A stretch of 64,000 nt of DNA from Gymnothorax reevesii (taxonomy: Eukaryota; Chordata; Actinopteri; Anguilliformes; Muraenidae). The notes under the pieces are model-generated. The model had not been told where the DNA came from. It saw only the letters and a program-made list of their open reading frames with translations, and searched no databases. Positions 31,620-43,327 of the stretch are shown piece after piece (the stretch's first letter is position 1; each line of letters starts with the position of its first letter). The DNA is taken from contig CM056573.1 in NCBI GenBank assembly GCA_029721435.1, positions 95,306,947 to 95,370,946 of the forward strand. The letters run 5' to 3'. The position numbers and the translations under genes are program-made.

Positions 31620-32881
31620 GTCGTAAGAAAAGCATGAATGACTCTTTCGAAGTCTTTGGGTGGCATATGCTCGAAAAAGGTAGCTTTGACAACTCTGATT
31701 TGTCAGTCGAATTTAAAAGTACTATCGAAAAATCACTCCTAAATTCTTGGTGAATGGCCGCATAAAAGACCCTAAAGTGGCAAGAGCGCCAGCATAGTCA
31801 TTAAGCAACTCCTGATGACCAAACACAACAACTTCAGTCTTATTTTCATTAAGACAAAGTAATCAACATCCAACCAAGTTTTAACATCCTTTAAACAGTT
31901 TAAAAAGGGGTGAAAGGAGTCTTCACTCACAGTTTTAATTTCATCAATAGTAATTGGAAACCGATTATGACTCTGGACTTCTCACGTTTTTGTTTACTTA
32001 GGGGTTGAAAGTAGGGCTGCACGATATACGGAACCGCGGTTATCGCAAGCGCAATAAAAGTAACTGCCACTATGAGGCAGACAGACGAGCTTGCTTATTA
32101 CCTTTTCTATGAGACATACCTAATGCGGTCATTTGAAATGCTTTCGACAAGAAAACTGCGTTTTGAGGTCCGCTTATTACCAGGCAGCGGGGTTGGACAG
32201 CCTCTATCGCCTTGGCCAAATTAGCTTACCTTAAATCAATTCCCATGTACTTTGCCTAACTTGCAATCAAGCCGTTTATCCAGCCAACTGACAGATCAAA
32301 ACCAAAATGTGGCCAATAATGATTAAGAAGAGATAATCAGAAGCAGACGGACCTAACCAGGCTGCCGTATTAGATTGAAAAAAATGTTGAATAATTTGAA
32401 TAAATAGCAGAACTCTGAATTGCATCTCTCATAGAATTTTTACATATCATTAAAAAGATTTCGGAAAAAAAAATCATTTTAAGATGTCCTTGGTTTTTAA
32501 TCATTTCAAAATATATACGAACTGGAAAACATTTTGTGAAGCATCTCGAATGTGAAAGTGAGAGAAATTATATTTTCGCATTGCACGCGAGAGACAGACA
32601 CAGCGAAGAATAGGCAGACAAGTTCAGATCAATCTGTGCCGCAAATTTGTTGCATTTTTTATTCGATAATTGAACAAGATTAATTTAAAAGAAAATAATT
32701 CATAGCTCTTGATTTTGGTTATTTTTGAGCATCTAATAGCCAACAGTGAAGGTGGAAACCATTTTGTTTAAGCGTATCGAACATCACGTAAATTGTTAAC
32801 GCATGTGCATGCAGCGCAGCAGAATGTAAAACAAGAAATAATCTAACAGATTCAGGCAAATCTGTCATGTTTCACAGTCAT
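31620..32881. other. Unassigned intron stretch with repeat fragments
   Basis: 31620-31990 is probably more of the LINE relic but gives no convincing frame. TAGGGCTGCACGATAT at about 32012 is a terminal motif of common fish hAT-type repeats, but no matching right end was found. Repeat Z lies at 32190-32375. Confidence 0.4.
32190..32375 (+). repeat. Direct repeat Z, copy 1
   Basis: About 186 bp repeated at 34184-34368 with only a handful of differences. It starts GGTTGGACAGCCTCTATCGC and ends GCTGCCGTATTAGAT. A diverged third version is at about 35110-35225 (TTTCCATGTACTATGCCTGA). Confidence 0.88.
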
Positions 32882-33598
32882 TTAACCCCTTTGCGCAGAA
32901 GCCAAATCTGACTTTTTAGGTGTTACCTGATTTAAGGCTTATAATTCAAGATTGCAGCTTCACAGACAGAAAAATTTTGGCTCAATTGAGTCTAGACACT
33001 TGAAGCATTTAGACTCCCATCGTATTTCAGTTTATTTCTATGATTTTGGTGGAGAAAAGGGGCTGTACACATAAAAAATCTTCATGAGAATTCACCATTG
33101 AAATAGCAAAAAAAAAAAAAAAAATACTGACAAATGAAAAACGGCAGGGGCTTAAATCTATACATTTTGGGGATCATAAACTTCTTGACCACAAGTACAA
33201 TTCATCTTGAACATTACATTCTAGATTACCCGCTTGCTATGAGCCAAATTAGACAGCTATCCAGGTGTCTCCCCAAAGTCTTAGATCCATCAAAATGGTT
33301 CACTGTCAAATCATACATTAATCATATATTTAACACAAATTAACTTTTGGGGCATGAAATTTAGCATGAACTAATGATTTTCTGGTTGAGTTTAGCATGA
33401 ATTTATCAATATCAGTGCAGCTGAACTTTTCTCCATAATAAAGTTAACAATATTGTCCATTTTTCTTCAAAGTCCCCCAAGCATTAAATAAAGTGCTGAT
33501 TAAACAGCCATAACATTCACCCTGCAATGAAAAGCTAACCGCTCTCAAATCCGAGCTCATAAGCTTAAACCTTATAAGGGTAAATACTCACTAACTCA

Positions 33599-34082
33599 TG
33601 TTATGGCCCCAATTTGTTATTACATTTATAACACAACAGCAACAGCAAGGGATGACAAACACAGTTTTAACAACTAAAACACATTTAATTTTTAACAAAG
33701 ACAAAGACTAATAACAACCTACAACTAAAGACCAAGATTGATAAATAAGAAAAAACAGAAATAATTACAGTCCCTTTTTGGTGGGGTGGCTTGGTGATGT
33801 CCTGGATGAAGAAAATGCTCAAACACAGGCAAAGAAATCCACAAAAGAAACGTCACAGGTCCTGAACAGAATGGCAGGTCTGGTCATCTTCTTGCAATTT
33901 CTCCTACTACTTTACTGTCTCAATTCTTTTCCTTATATACTCTTTTGCAGACCCCACCCACATTTAGACCTCTTTCTGAGACTTGCCCCAGACATGTCCA
34001 GGACATGTCTAAACATGACTCCAGTCTGAGCTTAACAAAAAAAGGTAAATACTGCCATCTAGTGGCCTAAATTCACATTACA
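33599..34082 (-). repeat. Solo LTR of the Gmr1-like Gypsy family
   Basis: 484 bp, nearly identical to the LTRs of copy 1, with TG/CA ends. It is flanked by a perfect 4-bp target duplication CTCA (33595-33598 and 34083-34086). No internal sequence, so it arose by LTR-LTR recombination. Nested in the piggyBac-like element. Confidence 0.92.
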
Positions 34083-34183
34083 CTCAGTAATATCTGAATT
34101 CTGAAATACACCTTATTTTAACAGAACAGAAATGTCACTTCCAGGAAAAATAAAACGACATATGCCTCAATATTCAACAGAAT

Positions 34184-34368
34184 GGTTGGACAGCCTCTAT
34201 CGCCTAGGCCTAATTAGCTTACCTTAAATCAATTCCCATGTACTTTGCCTAACTTGCAATCAAGCTGTTTATTCAGCCAACTGACAGATCAAAACCAAAA
34301 TGTGGCCAATAATGATTAAGAAGAGATAATCAGAAGCAGACGGACCTAACCAGGCTGCCGTATTAGAT
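34184..34368 (+). repeat. Direct repeat Z, copy 2
   Basis: See copy 1 at 32190-32375. This copy lies 100 bp after the solo LTR. Confidence 0.88.
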
Positions 34369-34912
34369 ATATAATTGAGTGACTGGCTATCGACACCAGT
34401 ACTTGTGTGGATAGAAGAGAGCGCTGAATTTGTCAATGGAGGAATATACTTGTTAATCTATGGGAGGGAACAACACATATTTTGTGTGTGATGACTGTAA
34501 TTGACAGTAGAATGTGAGAGAATCAATACTATGTCGGATTTTTCGCTTCACAAAACATATTTTTATAACCACTAATTGGAATACTGTTGGCTCACTGTAG
34601 CTAAAATGGTTGCTACAGAGTAAGTTTTTTTCTGTCGCAAGTGATAATTTTTTAAAACTACTGGATCGATACTATGGGCAAGGATATTGACCTGTTTGCA
34701 CATCAGGCTTAGCTGAGGAGTTTAATTCATGCTACTCCCAAAAAACAGGGATTGGAGGGAACTTCTCCATATTCTAAATCGCGTTTCAGCTCTGCCTGCT
34801 TGTGAATATTCAATAGCTGATCCAGGGGTGGCATCTCGTGGTCGAGTACTGTAACTAAGTGCTTAAATTTGCATATCTATAGAAGTGAGCGTCTACATCT
34901 GCAGAAAGGGGT

Positions 34913-34998
34913 TAAATTGTTTAAATGATATAAGATCATTGGAAGCAATGGAATTACATAAAGACGTTTCATGTGATCTTATTTCATTTGAACAATTT
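34913..34998. repeat. Imperfect hairpin next to the piggyBac-like end
   Basis: AAATTGTTTAAATGATATAA (from about 34914) pairs with TTATTTCATTTGAACAATTT (ending about 34998), with a few mismatches and a loop of about 40 nt. Confidence 0.6.
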
Positions 34999-35905
34999 AA
35001 ATGATAATGAAACACATGCATTGCTTCCGACCGCAGAGTAAGTACTATTTTAGTAGTTACAATTACTAGTGGTCAGGGACGCGTGGTTAGGGTAGGTAAT
35101 GACTTCTTTTTTATCGCTAGATTTTGTCAGCCTGTTTCCATGTACTATGCCTGATTGTCAATCAATTGATGTGACCTTCTTTTCTGGTCAATTAAGCCTA
35201 TAATGATTAAGAGGTGATTGTGAAAAAAAGATTAATTTACCTTTGTTCTTTGATTTGAGACTGCAAGGAAGTAAATCTTTATAATTAGGAAAAAAATCTC
35301 AATCCTCTCTGTAATTCCATATATTTTGACCTTATTTTCTTTATCAGATTGTGAAAGAAGATCAAAGATAAACTCCCCATTTTTTAAAAAATGGCATGTA
35401 AAAGTATGCGTTAAAGGGGGTAAATATTATCAGAAACATATTGACCACACATTAAACACCACATAAGAAATGTTTTAATATTTGTTGATGGCATTGCGTT
35501 AGTTTCCTCTAAGCAAATATAAACAAATTTGCTGTCTTGTGAGCAGTCCGATGCACTGAGCAATAATGTCGTGGATGGAACTGGCATGCCATTCTGCTGT
35601 TTTGTCTTGTAAATTAGATAATCAATCCTCAGATTGCTAATGAAGCAAAGTAATTATCATTAAATATTATTGTTTATTGTTGTTTGTTTCACGGTGAGGA
35701 TTCTGCCCACCCTAACTGACCTCCGATGGCAAGTCACTGCTAGTGGTGAAATCCACCATAACACACGCAAAACTGATAAACCTCCAGGCACAAAGACTTC
35801 ATTTTCGTGCGAGAATCTCTTACATATGCATTGATCGAGTAACTGCTGACTACAGCAGGGGAACATAAATATGCCACTAAAACTCATGCCAAATGCGAGA
35901 GTTGT
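34970..35905. repeat. Dispersed repeat X, copy 3
   Basis: The ends match copy 1 in the same orientation: AATGATAATGAAACACATGC at about 34995, and AACTGATAAACCTCCAGGCA followed by GCGAGAATCTCTTACA at 35770-35825 and AGCAGGGGAACATAA at about 35850. The middle (35090-35700) differs and includes a diverged Z repeat. Confidence 0.65.
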
Positions 35906-35916
35906 TTTTTTTTTGT

Positions 35917-36014
35917 TGTGAATAAAATGTCAGTTAATGAGATTTACAAATCATTGAATTCTGTTTTTATTCATATTTTACACAGCATCCCAAATTTTTT
36001 GGAATTGGGGTGGT
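35917..36014. repeat. Isolated Tc1 terminal repeat fragment
   Basis: TTGTGAATAAAATGTCAGTT followed by CATCCCAAATTTTTTGGAAT and TGGGGTGGTA matches the terminal region of the CAACCCCAATTCC Tc1 family at 42.6, 43.3 and 55.0 kb. No transposase or opposite end is next to it. Confidence 0.7.
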
Positions 36015-36820
36015 ACATCGAGAATTTTTAAATATCATACATCCCGCTCAGCCTTCGGAGTGCAATAGTTGAGCATACTGTGTCAACTAAAAGGTGTCAA
36101 GAACTCCGTCACAGCCTCACCTCCAGGATCAAAATGAAACTCATGCAATGTCTGTCGGCTATATTCTGTAAGACCTAGTTTTTGTCAGAGGTCACTGTTT
36201 ATCTTGTTTTTTTTTTTTTACTTGAGTGATTTATTGACATTTTCAGATTTTTTGGCAACTTCATATCTTTTAATTTTTTTACATTTTTGTTGAAAACATC
36301 TTACACTGCTTTTTATCATGAGATAAAGTTTGACCTCCAGCTCATGACCTACCTTCATCACACGTGTTTGAAATAATGTCAATTGTTGACTCAAAGTTAA
36401 ATATAGGGCACTGGTGGCCCCAGAACAAAAAGTAGAAGTGTTTGTTGACGTAAGCATGGATGGAGCTCGATACCATAGCTCCCATGCCAGTCGGGTGGCG
36501 GGTGCTAATTAGGAGCCTGAAACTGAAAATGTTGACAAGGTAAAGCAAATTGTCAAATGTTTTTGGTGATATTTTTGGGCCAGTGACCTTGAGAAAATGG
36601 CCAAGGTCACCTTTAGGCACGTCATTTGTAGGCCTTTATGAAATGCTTGTCCAGTAAAAATGGGAGCCTTTAACTGAAATCGTTGATGAGATAAAGCAAA
36701 ATATGTTGACAGACGCACACACGCATAGACGGACCCTGATAACATAGCTCCTGCACCGCGAGCAGCAGAAGCTAAAAAGGGCAAAAGCAATACTTTCTGA
36801 TACTAAATGGTGGGAACAAT
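36015..36820. repeat. Probable dispersed repeat with AGGTCA-type motifs
   Basis: Contains GGGAGCC-TAACTGAAA-CGTTGA and a variant (AGGAGCCTGAAACTGAAAAT) repeated about 170 bp apart, CAAGGTCACC, and near the end ACAGACGCACACACGCATAG followed by ACGGACC and AGCAGAAGCTAAAAA. The last part resembles a fish repeat tail also visible at 56520-56640. Confidence 0.5.
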
Positions 36821-38696
36821 GTTAAGAAAAAAACATAACAATTAATAATGAAATTTTAGTAAGATTCATGCTTTGAATCAGCATAACATCTTAATGCTGC
36901 TGTAACTGGTTCGGTCATTTTAGCTCGCTTCCTGTCCATCGCCGAAGTAAGCAGTCCCCACCTTCCATTCCAGAGCCACACATGAATACGCACGAATTCC
37001 AACGGAGGCTGAGATAGAGAGCAACAATCACGGCAACGACTCAGTTACAAATCAGTACAACATACACAAACGCTGTCAGGGATTGTCATGTGGCAGCCAC
37101 GCTGAAATCATGGAGCAATGACAAATTACATACAGAAACTTCAATATGAATGGCTTTTTGAAAGAATTAGCTAAAGCTAGCTCTTGTCTGACAGCCACAC
37201 CAACAGGTCATGGCACGATGGGGTCCCTGAATATGGTGAAGAGACCATTGATACAGAAAAAAAAAATCTGAATGTTCTAAACAAAAACACTTTTCTGCTG
37301 GCCCTTTTAAAGCATTTTTCCTTTTATAAATACATGTCATTGCCATCATAGTTCGACAACAGCCTCCCTTTGTCAGAAAAATATAACAATAGCTAAGTTT
37401 TGCTGCTATCGTTACACAGCTAATCAAGCTGTAGTCAGCCACAAACAATGAATGAACATTTATAAACTACCGAGTAAAAATCACCAAAAGGACTACTTGA
37501 GACTAATAAAACTGCATAACTACTCCAGAATAAAACATAGCTTACTTGTCCAGTAGTGCAAAGCTAGCTGTGCATCGCTTTTTAGACTATTTAATTCCTT
37601 TAGTTTTCTCCAACTCTCAAAAGCGACACTGATATACACACGGCTCTTGGCCATCTCTCATTTCTTCTTCCTTGACTCTCTGTTCCTCTGCTGTTTGCAG
37701 TGCTTTGGCTGTTTAATTAGCTAATAGCATGATGACACGTGTTACGCATTATGTGATTCAAGTGGGGTCTCGCTGTGATGAGATAAACGCTAAAAGAATT
37801 ATTGATTCAGGCTAAGCCTTATAAAGGCTTGATTTCACCAATTGCTATGCTAGAGATGTTAGGTTTGTGTTTCTGGCTCAGTCGAAGTGTACTGCATCAA
37901 AGTAACTAGAGTATACCTCCACTTTACGCCTGCAATAGCCTGCTAGCTAGCTACAGAGCTTCATGAAACCCCTGACGTTATAAGGCTTTGACTGAATCAC
38001 AAATAATTTTATTGTGCTATATAGTTTGAATAGCAAGTGAGATGAAAGAAGTAAGATGTATTCCCACTGGATCTTTTAAATTTGTGCGATGTGGTGCATT
38101 AATGCATACTTAACAAGATAATGCATTGCCTCTTCACAGATTCAATCAAAGTCTATTTGCCTTGTCGGCCATAACTTATCTGTTCTAGTGCAATGCGAGA
38201 TAGAGAGGCCCCAATTCAGTTCCATCATGCTTAGCGTGTACGTCATCAGGCAATGGGCTAATTGTTTACGCCATCTTTTGGAGTGCTCGGATCAGTAGTT
38301 CTATCTGCTCTGCCATTGTCAATAGCACAGAATCAGCTCTCTGAAAATTCATGGACAGAGAGGACTGCCTCTTTATGGCGCTTTCTTACTTAATTGGATA
38401 GAGTCAGTGGGTGACTCCAGAATTTTATTTGTTGCTCTAATGCAGAGGAAAGTGACTGCCATGGAGCAGACACTCTAAGTCAATCATCTCTGTCAGAATG
38501 TGGAGCTATTTAACAAAATGACAAAATTTTGTTTTAACAAAAATATAACACTTACAGCAGCTTTAAGGGATCTTCAGGGTAAGTGTAGAAATAACGACCA
38601 TTATGTAAAAATTAAGAAATAAAGAAACTCAACATGATTTTAGCCTCATAACATGCAGTATTTTGATATAAATTCACATGGTTGCCATGGAAACGT
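36821..38696. other. No feature seen (intron)
   Basis: No genes or repeats that I can define. Composition is ordinary. Confidence 0.4.
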
Positions 38697-38975
38697 CACT
38701 CTAACCCCTTTCTGCAGATGTAGACGCTTGCGTCCATGGAACTGCAAATTTAAGCACGCAGTTACTGTACTCGACCACTAGAATGCACCCCCGGATCAGT
38801 TATTGAATATTCACAAGCAAGCAGAGTTTGAACGCGTTTTTGAATATGGAGAAGTTCACTCCACTCCCTGTTTTTTAGGAGTTGCATGAATTAAACTCCT
38901 CAGCTAAGCCTGAGGTGCAAACTAGTCAATATCCTTGCCCAAAGTATTCATCCAGCAGTTTAAAAAAAAGATCTA
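38697..38975 (-). repeat. Second copy of the piggyBac-like right end, inverted
   Basis: The reverse complement aligns with 34640-34915: GGCAAGGATATTGAC, CTCAGGCTTAGCTGAGG in this copy, TTGTGAATATTCAATA, GCGTCTACATCTGCAGAAAG. It starts CTAACCCCTTTCTGCAG. The TTAA is mutated and I found no other end. Confidence 0.75.
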
Positions 38976-40504
38976 GCTAGCTAGCTGACAGTAATTGCTC
39001 TTGTGCTTGCCGATTGTTCTTGAGCTAGCCAGGTAGTGAGCTATCCATGTAAATCTCCCAAAAATCTGATAGAACTGTTTGGACGTACAAAAGTGCTGCC
39101 AAACATATCAAAGAAGTTCATATTTCAGCAGGTTAATTTAGCAAGTGAAATACATCGTTTTCAGCGAGTCAGAGTCATCAAAACTTTTCCCCTTGCTACA
39201 TGGCTTGGGAATTGCGATTAAACTAGGAATAGCGGCAGCCTGACTGCTGGCCGTTTATCGGACCGTTCTGCATGATGTGCATTGTGCATGTTTCAGGAGT
39301 GGTGAACTTGCAACTCGGCAAGTACAAGAGCATTCGCTGGCTGCTAGCTAGCTGGTGAAGCTAGGGCAAAAACCAAATCACAGCAATTAAGTATAAAAAT
39401 GATGACAAACATTTCCCCTAACTAGCGTCAGCAGGGTGGGAAGGCGGATAGTGTTTTATCTGGAGTAATGTAATACGCTATAGCAGGCGTGGAAGGATAA
39501 TGCTGTTTTAACTAGCAATTAAATAACATGTCTCAGGCTGAACAGTCAGTATGCTCTGTAGGTAAAAGAAGCTGCTAATCAATGGTGAAAGAGGTCGTGT
39601 GTGCAATGGCGTTGAAAGTGACAAATGAGGGCTGCAAGAGCTTCTCCAGTCGGCATCATAACTAGCTAGCTGTACCTAAGCGATTGCTTTTAGACTCACT
39701 AGCAAGCTAGCTAACATCTCTGAAATCTTCTAGCATACTTGGGTAGCAGTTGCACAGCACTGCCGCGAAGCCCTAGATAAGTTCATGCATATTACAGCTA
39801 GCTCAGATAATAGAGAATCAAATCATATTGCTTTTATGTGATGATCATTTACAAATATTTTTCTTAGTTAACGTTAGCTAGCATACTAGAGAGGAGAGGA
39901 GAACACAGACCATGTGGGTGAAGCCATGGTGGCTGCTCTAAATGAGAATGGGCCAGTGCGCAACTCTCATGCAGGAGTTACTGTGGGAGTCACAGGGACG
40001 CTAGAATTGTCTCCACATGTACTATGTGGCGGCCTTGTGATTGATCTTTAATCGTACAGGCACTACAAGTCATGCAGCATATGCAGGATTGTCCAGCGAC
40101 ATCCTTGTGGCTTAGTCATGGGAGCCTCACGATTGGAGTCCAGAAAATTTTGGAATATGTGTCAGCCAAAGATGTGACTGCTACACTGGAATGCTGCAGC
40201 CCTCTGCAATACACGCAATGTTGTAAAATTGGAGAAATCTGTAGTAGAAAAAAAATTTGAATGGAGCCAAGTGGATGTGTGACTGAGGCTTAATGGTTTG
40301 CCGCAAATTAGTTTCTTGTTCATTCTTTCATTAAATAATCATTTGCTACTCTATAAAACATAATTAACGGTTACTTGAGAACTGCCCATTAAGACATGGT
40401 TAGCAATTAGTTCTTTGTTCCTCATGTGGTCCAAGGTAACAACTCAAACTTTGTGTACATTATTACAAAGTTTTACCCCTATTTCAAAACTATCTGCCAC
40501 AACT

Positions 40505-40561
40505 CCATCTATCTATCTATGTATCTATCTATGTATCTATCTATCTATCTATCTATCTATC
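40505..40561. repeat. TCTA tetranucleotide microsatellite
   Basis: About 14 units of ATCT, with two units changed to ATGT. Confidence 0.93.
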
Positions 40562-42236
40562 GAGTCATGCGATAGAATGCATAGCCAATGACAGTGCTCT
40601 GAGATGGTGTAGGGACAGATAGATAAAAATATAAATGTGAGAGACAGGTTTTGCACGGATGGAAAAATGGAATTGCACAGTACATTTGCCTATCCTGTTA
40701 TCCAATTTTAACACAGCTTTGGTCTAAGGTTGGGCAACAAAGATCTGAAGTGAAATGTAAGGGAAAGCTGTCTTTTTTTGGAAAAAGTTTAATTTTTTTT
40801 CTGAATGACAGCTTTTTCCAGTGATGGAGTAGGAGATAAAAGCAGTGGGGTTTAACACCTGATGGTACGGAAACCTGAGTTGTGAAAAGGCAGAGCACAG
40901 AGCCAAACACAGATCAAAGAGGTCGGGTTTATCAAAATCATGCTGCCAAATCTAAGGGCCCACGCAGAGCGTAGTCAGAGCCGGTCGGGGATCAGGCTGC
41001 AGCAAACAGGATCAATGTGGACTGGCAGGATGCGGTGGAAGAGACCGGTTGAGGCTCAGTAGCCGTGGAATCGAGTCGGGGGGACAGGAGACAGAGGTGA
41101 TAGAAAGCCTCGGAAGAAGATGGAGGATGAGACTGAAGGAAAATAGGAGGCTGGAAACTGGTGCCACAATGAACTCTCTGAATGCAAGAAAATACCACAG
41201 CAGGAATGTTGATTAACAGTTTGACTGAGGGAAGACTAAAGCCAGGAACTTAAACACACAGAGACGAAACTTAATGAGTTGCTGAGGTGCGAGACTGTGG
41301 GGGAAAAGCAAAAAGCGAAAGGTGAAGCCACAAAACAGTAATCGAACAAATCAATCAAAGAGACAAACTGAAAATGACTAAAACAGCTAAACTGTGGAGA
41401 AATACTACTTTACAAACAATAAGGAGGTTACTCAGCATTGCAATCTGCAAAAATGTTAATAAAGAATGATTAGGAGCGTTATGTTCCCATCCATGTTGGT
41501 GCATAAAACTATCTCAATAAAGCACATTCAACATTTTAGTAAACTAATGGCCTTTGACTTTGGACCAGATTTTTGTTAGTCAATCACATAATTGTTTTTT
41601 GCTGCCTTACAATAGCAATATCCAATAAGCTACACCAAACCTCATTTTAAGACCAACATACCCATGGGCAGAGTAATATGTGCTATTTAAACAATGTAGG
41701 CGCTGGATGGGGACATGACCGGGTGTGTTTGTCTTCGACTAGCAGAGAGACTTGCGTTGCACTTAGCACACCATTGCGCTAATTGAATGATAGAGTCCAC
41801 TATCCATGCGCCATGTTTTGCGGAGATTCATTGCCTGCTGATTAAAAGTAGACCATAAAAGCCTACAGGCTCTGTGGCTGTCCGGGACTGGATTTGTCCA
41901 TCCCTGGTTCAGACCTTATGCAGGCCAAAATCACCTTCAAATGCAATCAGATCATTCAGTGAGCCGCACCTCATATTCTCTGCAATTAAAGCACCAGACA
42001 AGCAATGTCATGGGGTCGGAGATGAAAAGTCCTGCCCAGAATTTCTTATGCTGATGAACTCAGCCAGCACATTTCCCCAATTAGTCCTACCCTCTGGCTG
42101 AAGTACTGGGCTAATTAACACGTGTTGGTGAAAACAAGCAGGAGTTTTACTTTCTGACCCCTGAACTTTCCACCTCTGCAAAGCAAGGAGAGGTCATGTC
42201 TCCCATTTCCGCTGGGCCCTGTTTCTGGTCTGATGA

Positions 42237-42277
42237 TTAAAAAAAAAAAAAAAAACGCACACACACACACACACATT
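42237..42277. repeat. Poly(A) followed by CA microsatellite
   Basis: A run of about 18 A residues, then about 11 CA units. Confidence 0.9.
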
Positions 42278-42579
42278 TCGTCCAACTTTGTTTACTGCAA
42301 ATAAACAGACACCCTATTAATTTTGATCTATTTTCAAAGGTCGTGCTCCTTCTAGACCTTTTCAATCTGTCCACTATACCATTCCCTCCATAAATAGTTC
42401 ATCCCCACAGTCAGGCCTCCTCTAAGCCATAACCTCTCAGTGCTCCAAACACGTGTTTGTTAAGATTCCAGTTTGCTGTGCATCTTGGTTCAACAAATGC
42501 AGAGAATTATTAGACATTAGTGTTTACTAGCCACAGCTATGCAACATGCTATGCAGCATCAGTGATGTCCTCAAACGTA

Positions 42580-43299
42580 CAACCCCATTTCCAAAAAAGT
42601 TGGGATGACGGCAGCATTTCTGGATCGTGTTCGCATATGGCTTCTTCTTTGCTTGATGCAGCTTAAGCTTGCAGTTTTAGATTGCACCGTGAATTGTGTT
42701 CTCAGACAATGATTTCTGGAAGCGTTCCTGAGCCCATGCAGTGTATTCCAGCACAGAATTATGCCTTTTTTAATGCAGTGCTGCTTGAGGCCCGAAGACC
42801 ACAAGCATCCAATGTTGACCTTTGCATTTGTCCCTTCCGCACAGAGATTTCTTCAGATTCTCTGAATCTTTTGATGATATGATGCATTGTAAATTCAAAG
42901 ATTAGATTAGTCAATCTCTGTCCATCTCTGCCTATCTAAAATGCTCCTTCTATATCCAGTCATGTTACTGACCTGTTACCAATCAACTTCATTTGTTGCA
43001 AAATGCTCATCCAGCATTTTTTTTATGGATGATAAAATTTATAATTTTTTTATTAGTGCCACGTACTTTTCCAGCCTTTTGTTGCCCCTCTCCCAACTTT
43101 TTTGAGATGTTTTGCTGCCATTAAAATTCAAAATGAGCTAATATTTTTAATGAAACCTTAAAATGTCTAACTTTCAACATCTGATATGTTGTCTATGTTC
43201 AATTAAGAACATAATTTGGGTTTATAAGATTTGCAAATCGTTGCATTCTGTTTTTTTGAAAATATATGTAGCATCCCAACTTTTCTGGAATTGGGGTTG
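42580..43299 (-). mobile_element. Internally deleted Tc1 (CAACCCCAATTCC family), copy 1
   Basis: 720 bp with inverted ends CAACCCCATTTCCAAAAAAG and the reverse complement of CTTTTCTGGAATTGGGGTTG, flanked by TA (42578-42579, 43300-43301). Between them the minus strand keeps only the N-terminal third of the transposase (IIKRFRESEEISVRKGQ, then stops). The catalytic domain is deleted. Confidence 0.88.
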
Positions 43300-43327
43300 T
43301 ACTTGAAAATTAAAATACCACATTATA

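Larger units (their letters stand above)
32886..34911. mobile_element. piggyBac-like non-autonomous element
   Basis: Bounded by TTAA on both sides (32882-32885 and 34912-34915) with short inverted ends CCCCTTTGCGCAG and the reverse complement of CTGCAGAAAGGGG. No transposase frame. About 1.5 kb without the Gypsy solo LTR nested at 33599-34082. Its right 270 bp (34640-34911) occur again inverted at 38697-38975. TTAA duplication and CCC-starting ends suit piggyBac, but the ends are short, so the boundaries are moderately secure. Confidence 0.5.
38976..42579. other. Unassigned 3.6-kb intron stretch
   Basis: No gene recognised. Many copies of the self-complementary GCTAGC/CTAGCTAG motif occur between 38980 and 39900. 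A tetranucleotide microsatellite is at 40505-40561, a purine-rich region at 40900-41480, and a poly(A) plus CA run at 42237-42277. Confidence 0.4.

Noticed and set aside
32012..32028. TAGGGCTGCACGATAT considered as the end of a complete hAT element
   Set aside because: No inverted partner or 8-bp duplication was found, so no element boundaries can be given.
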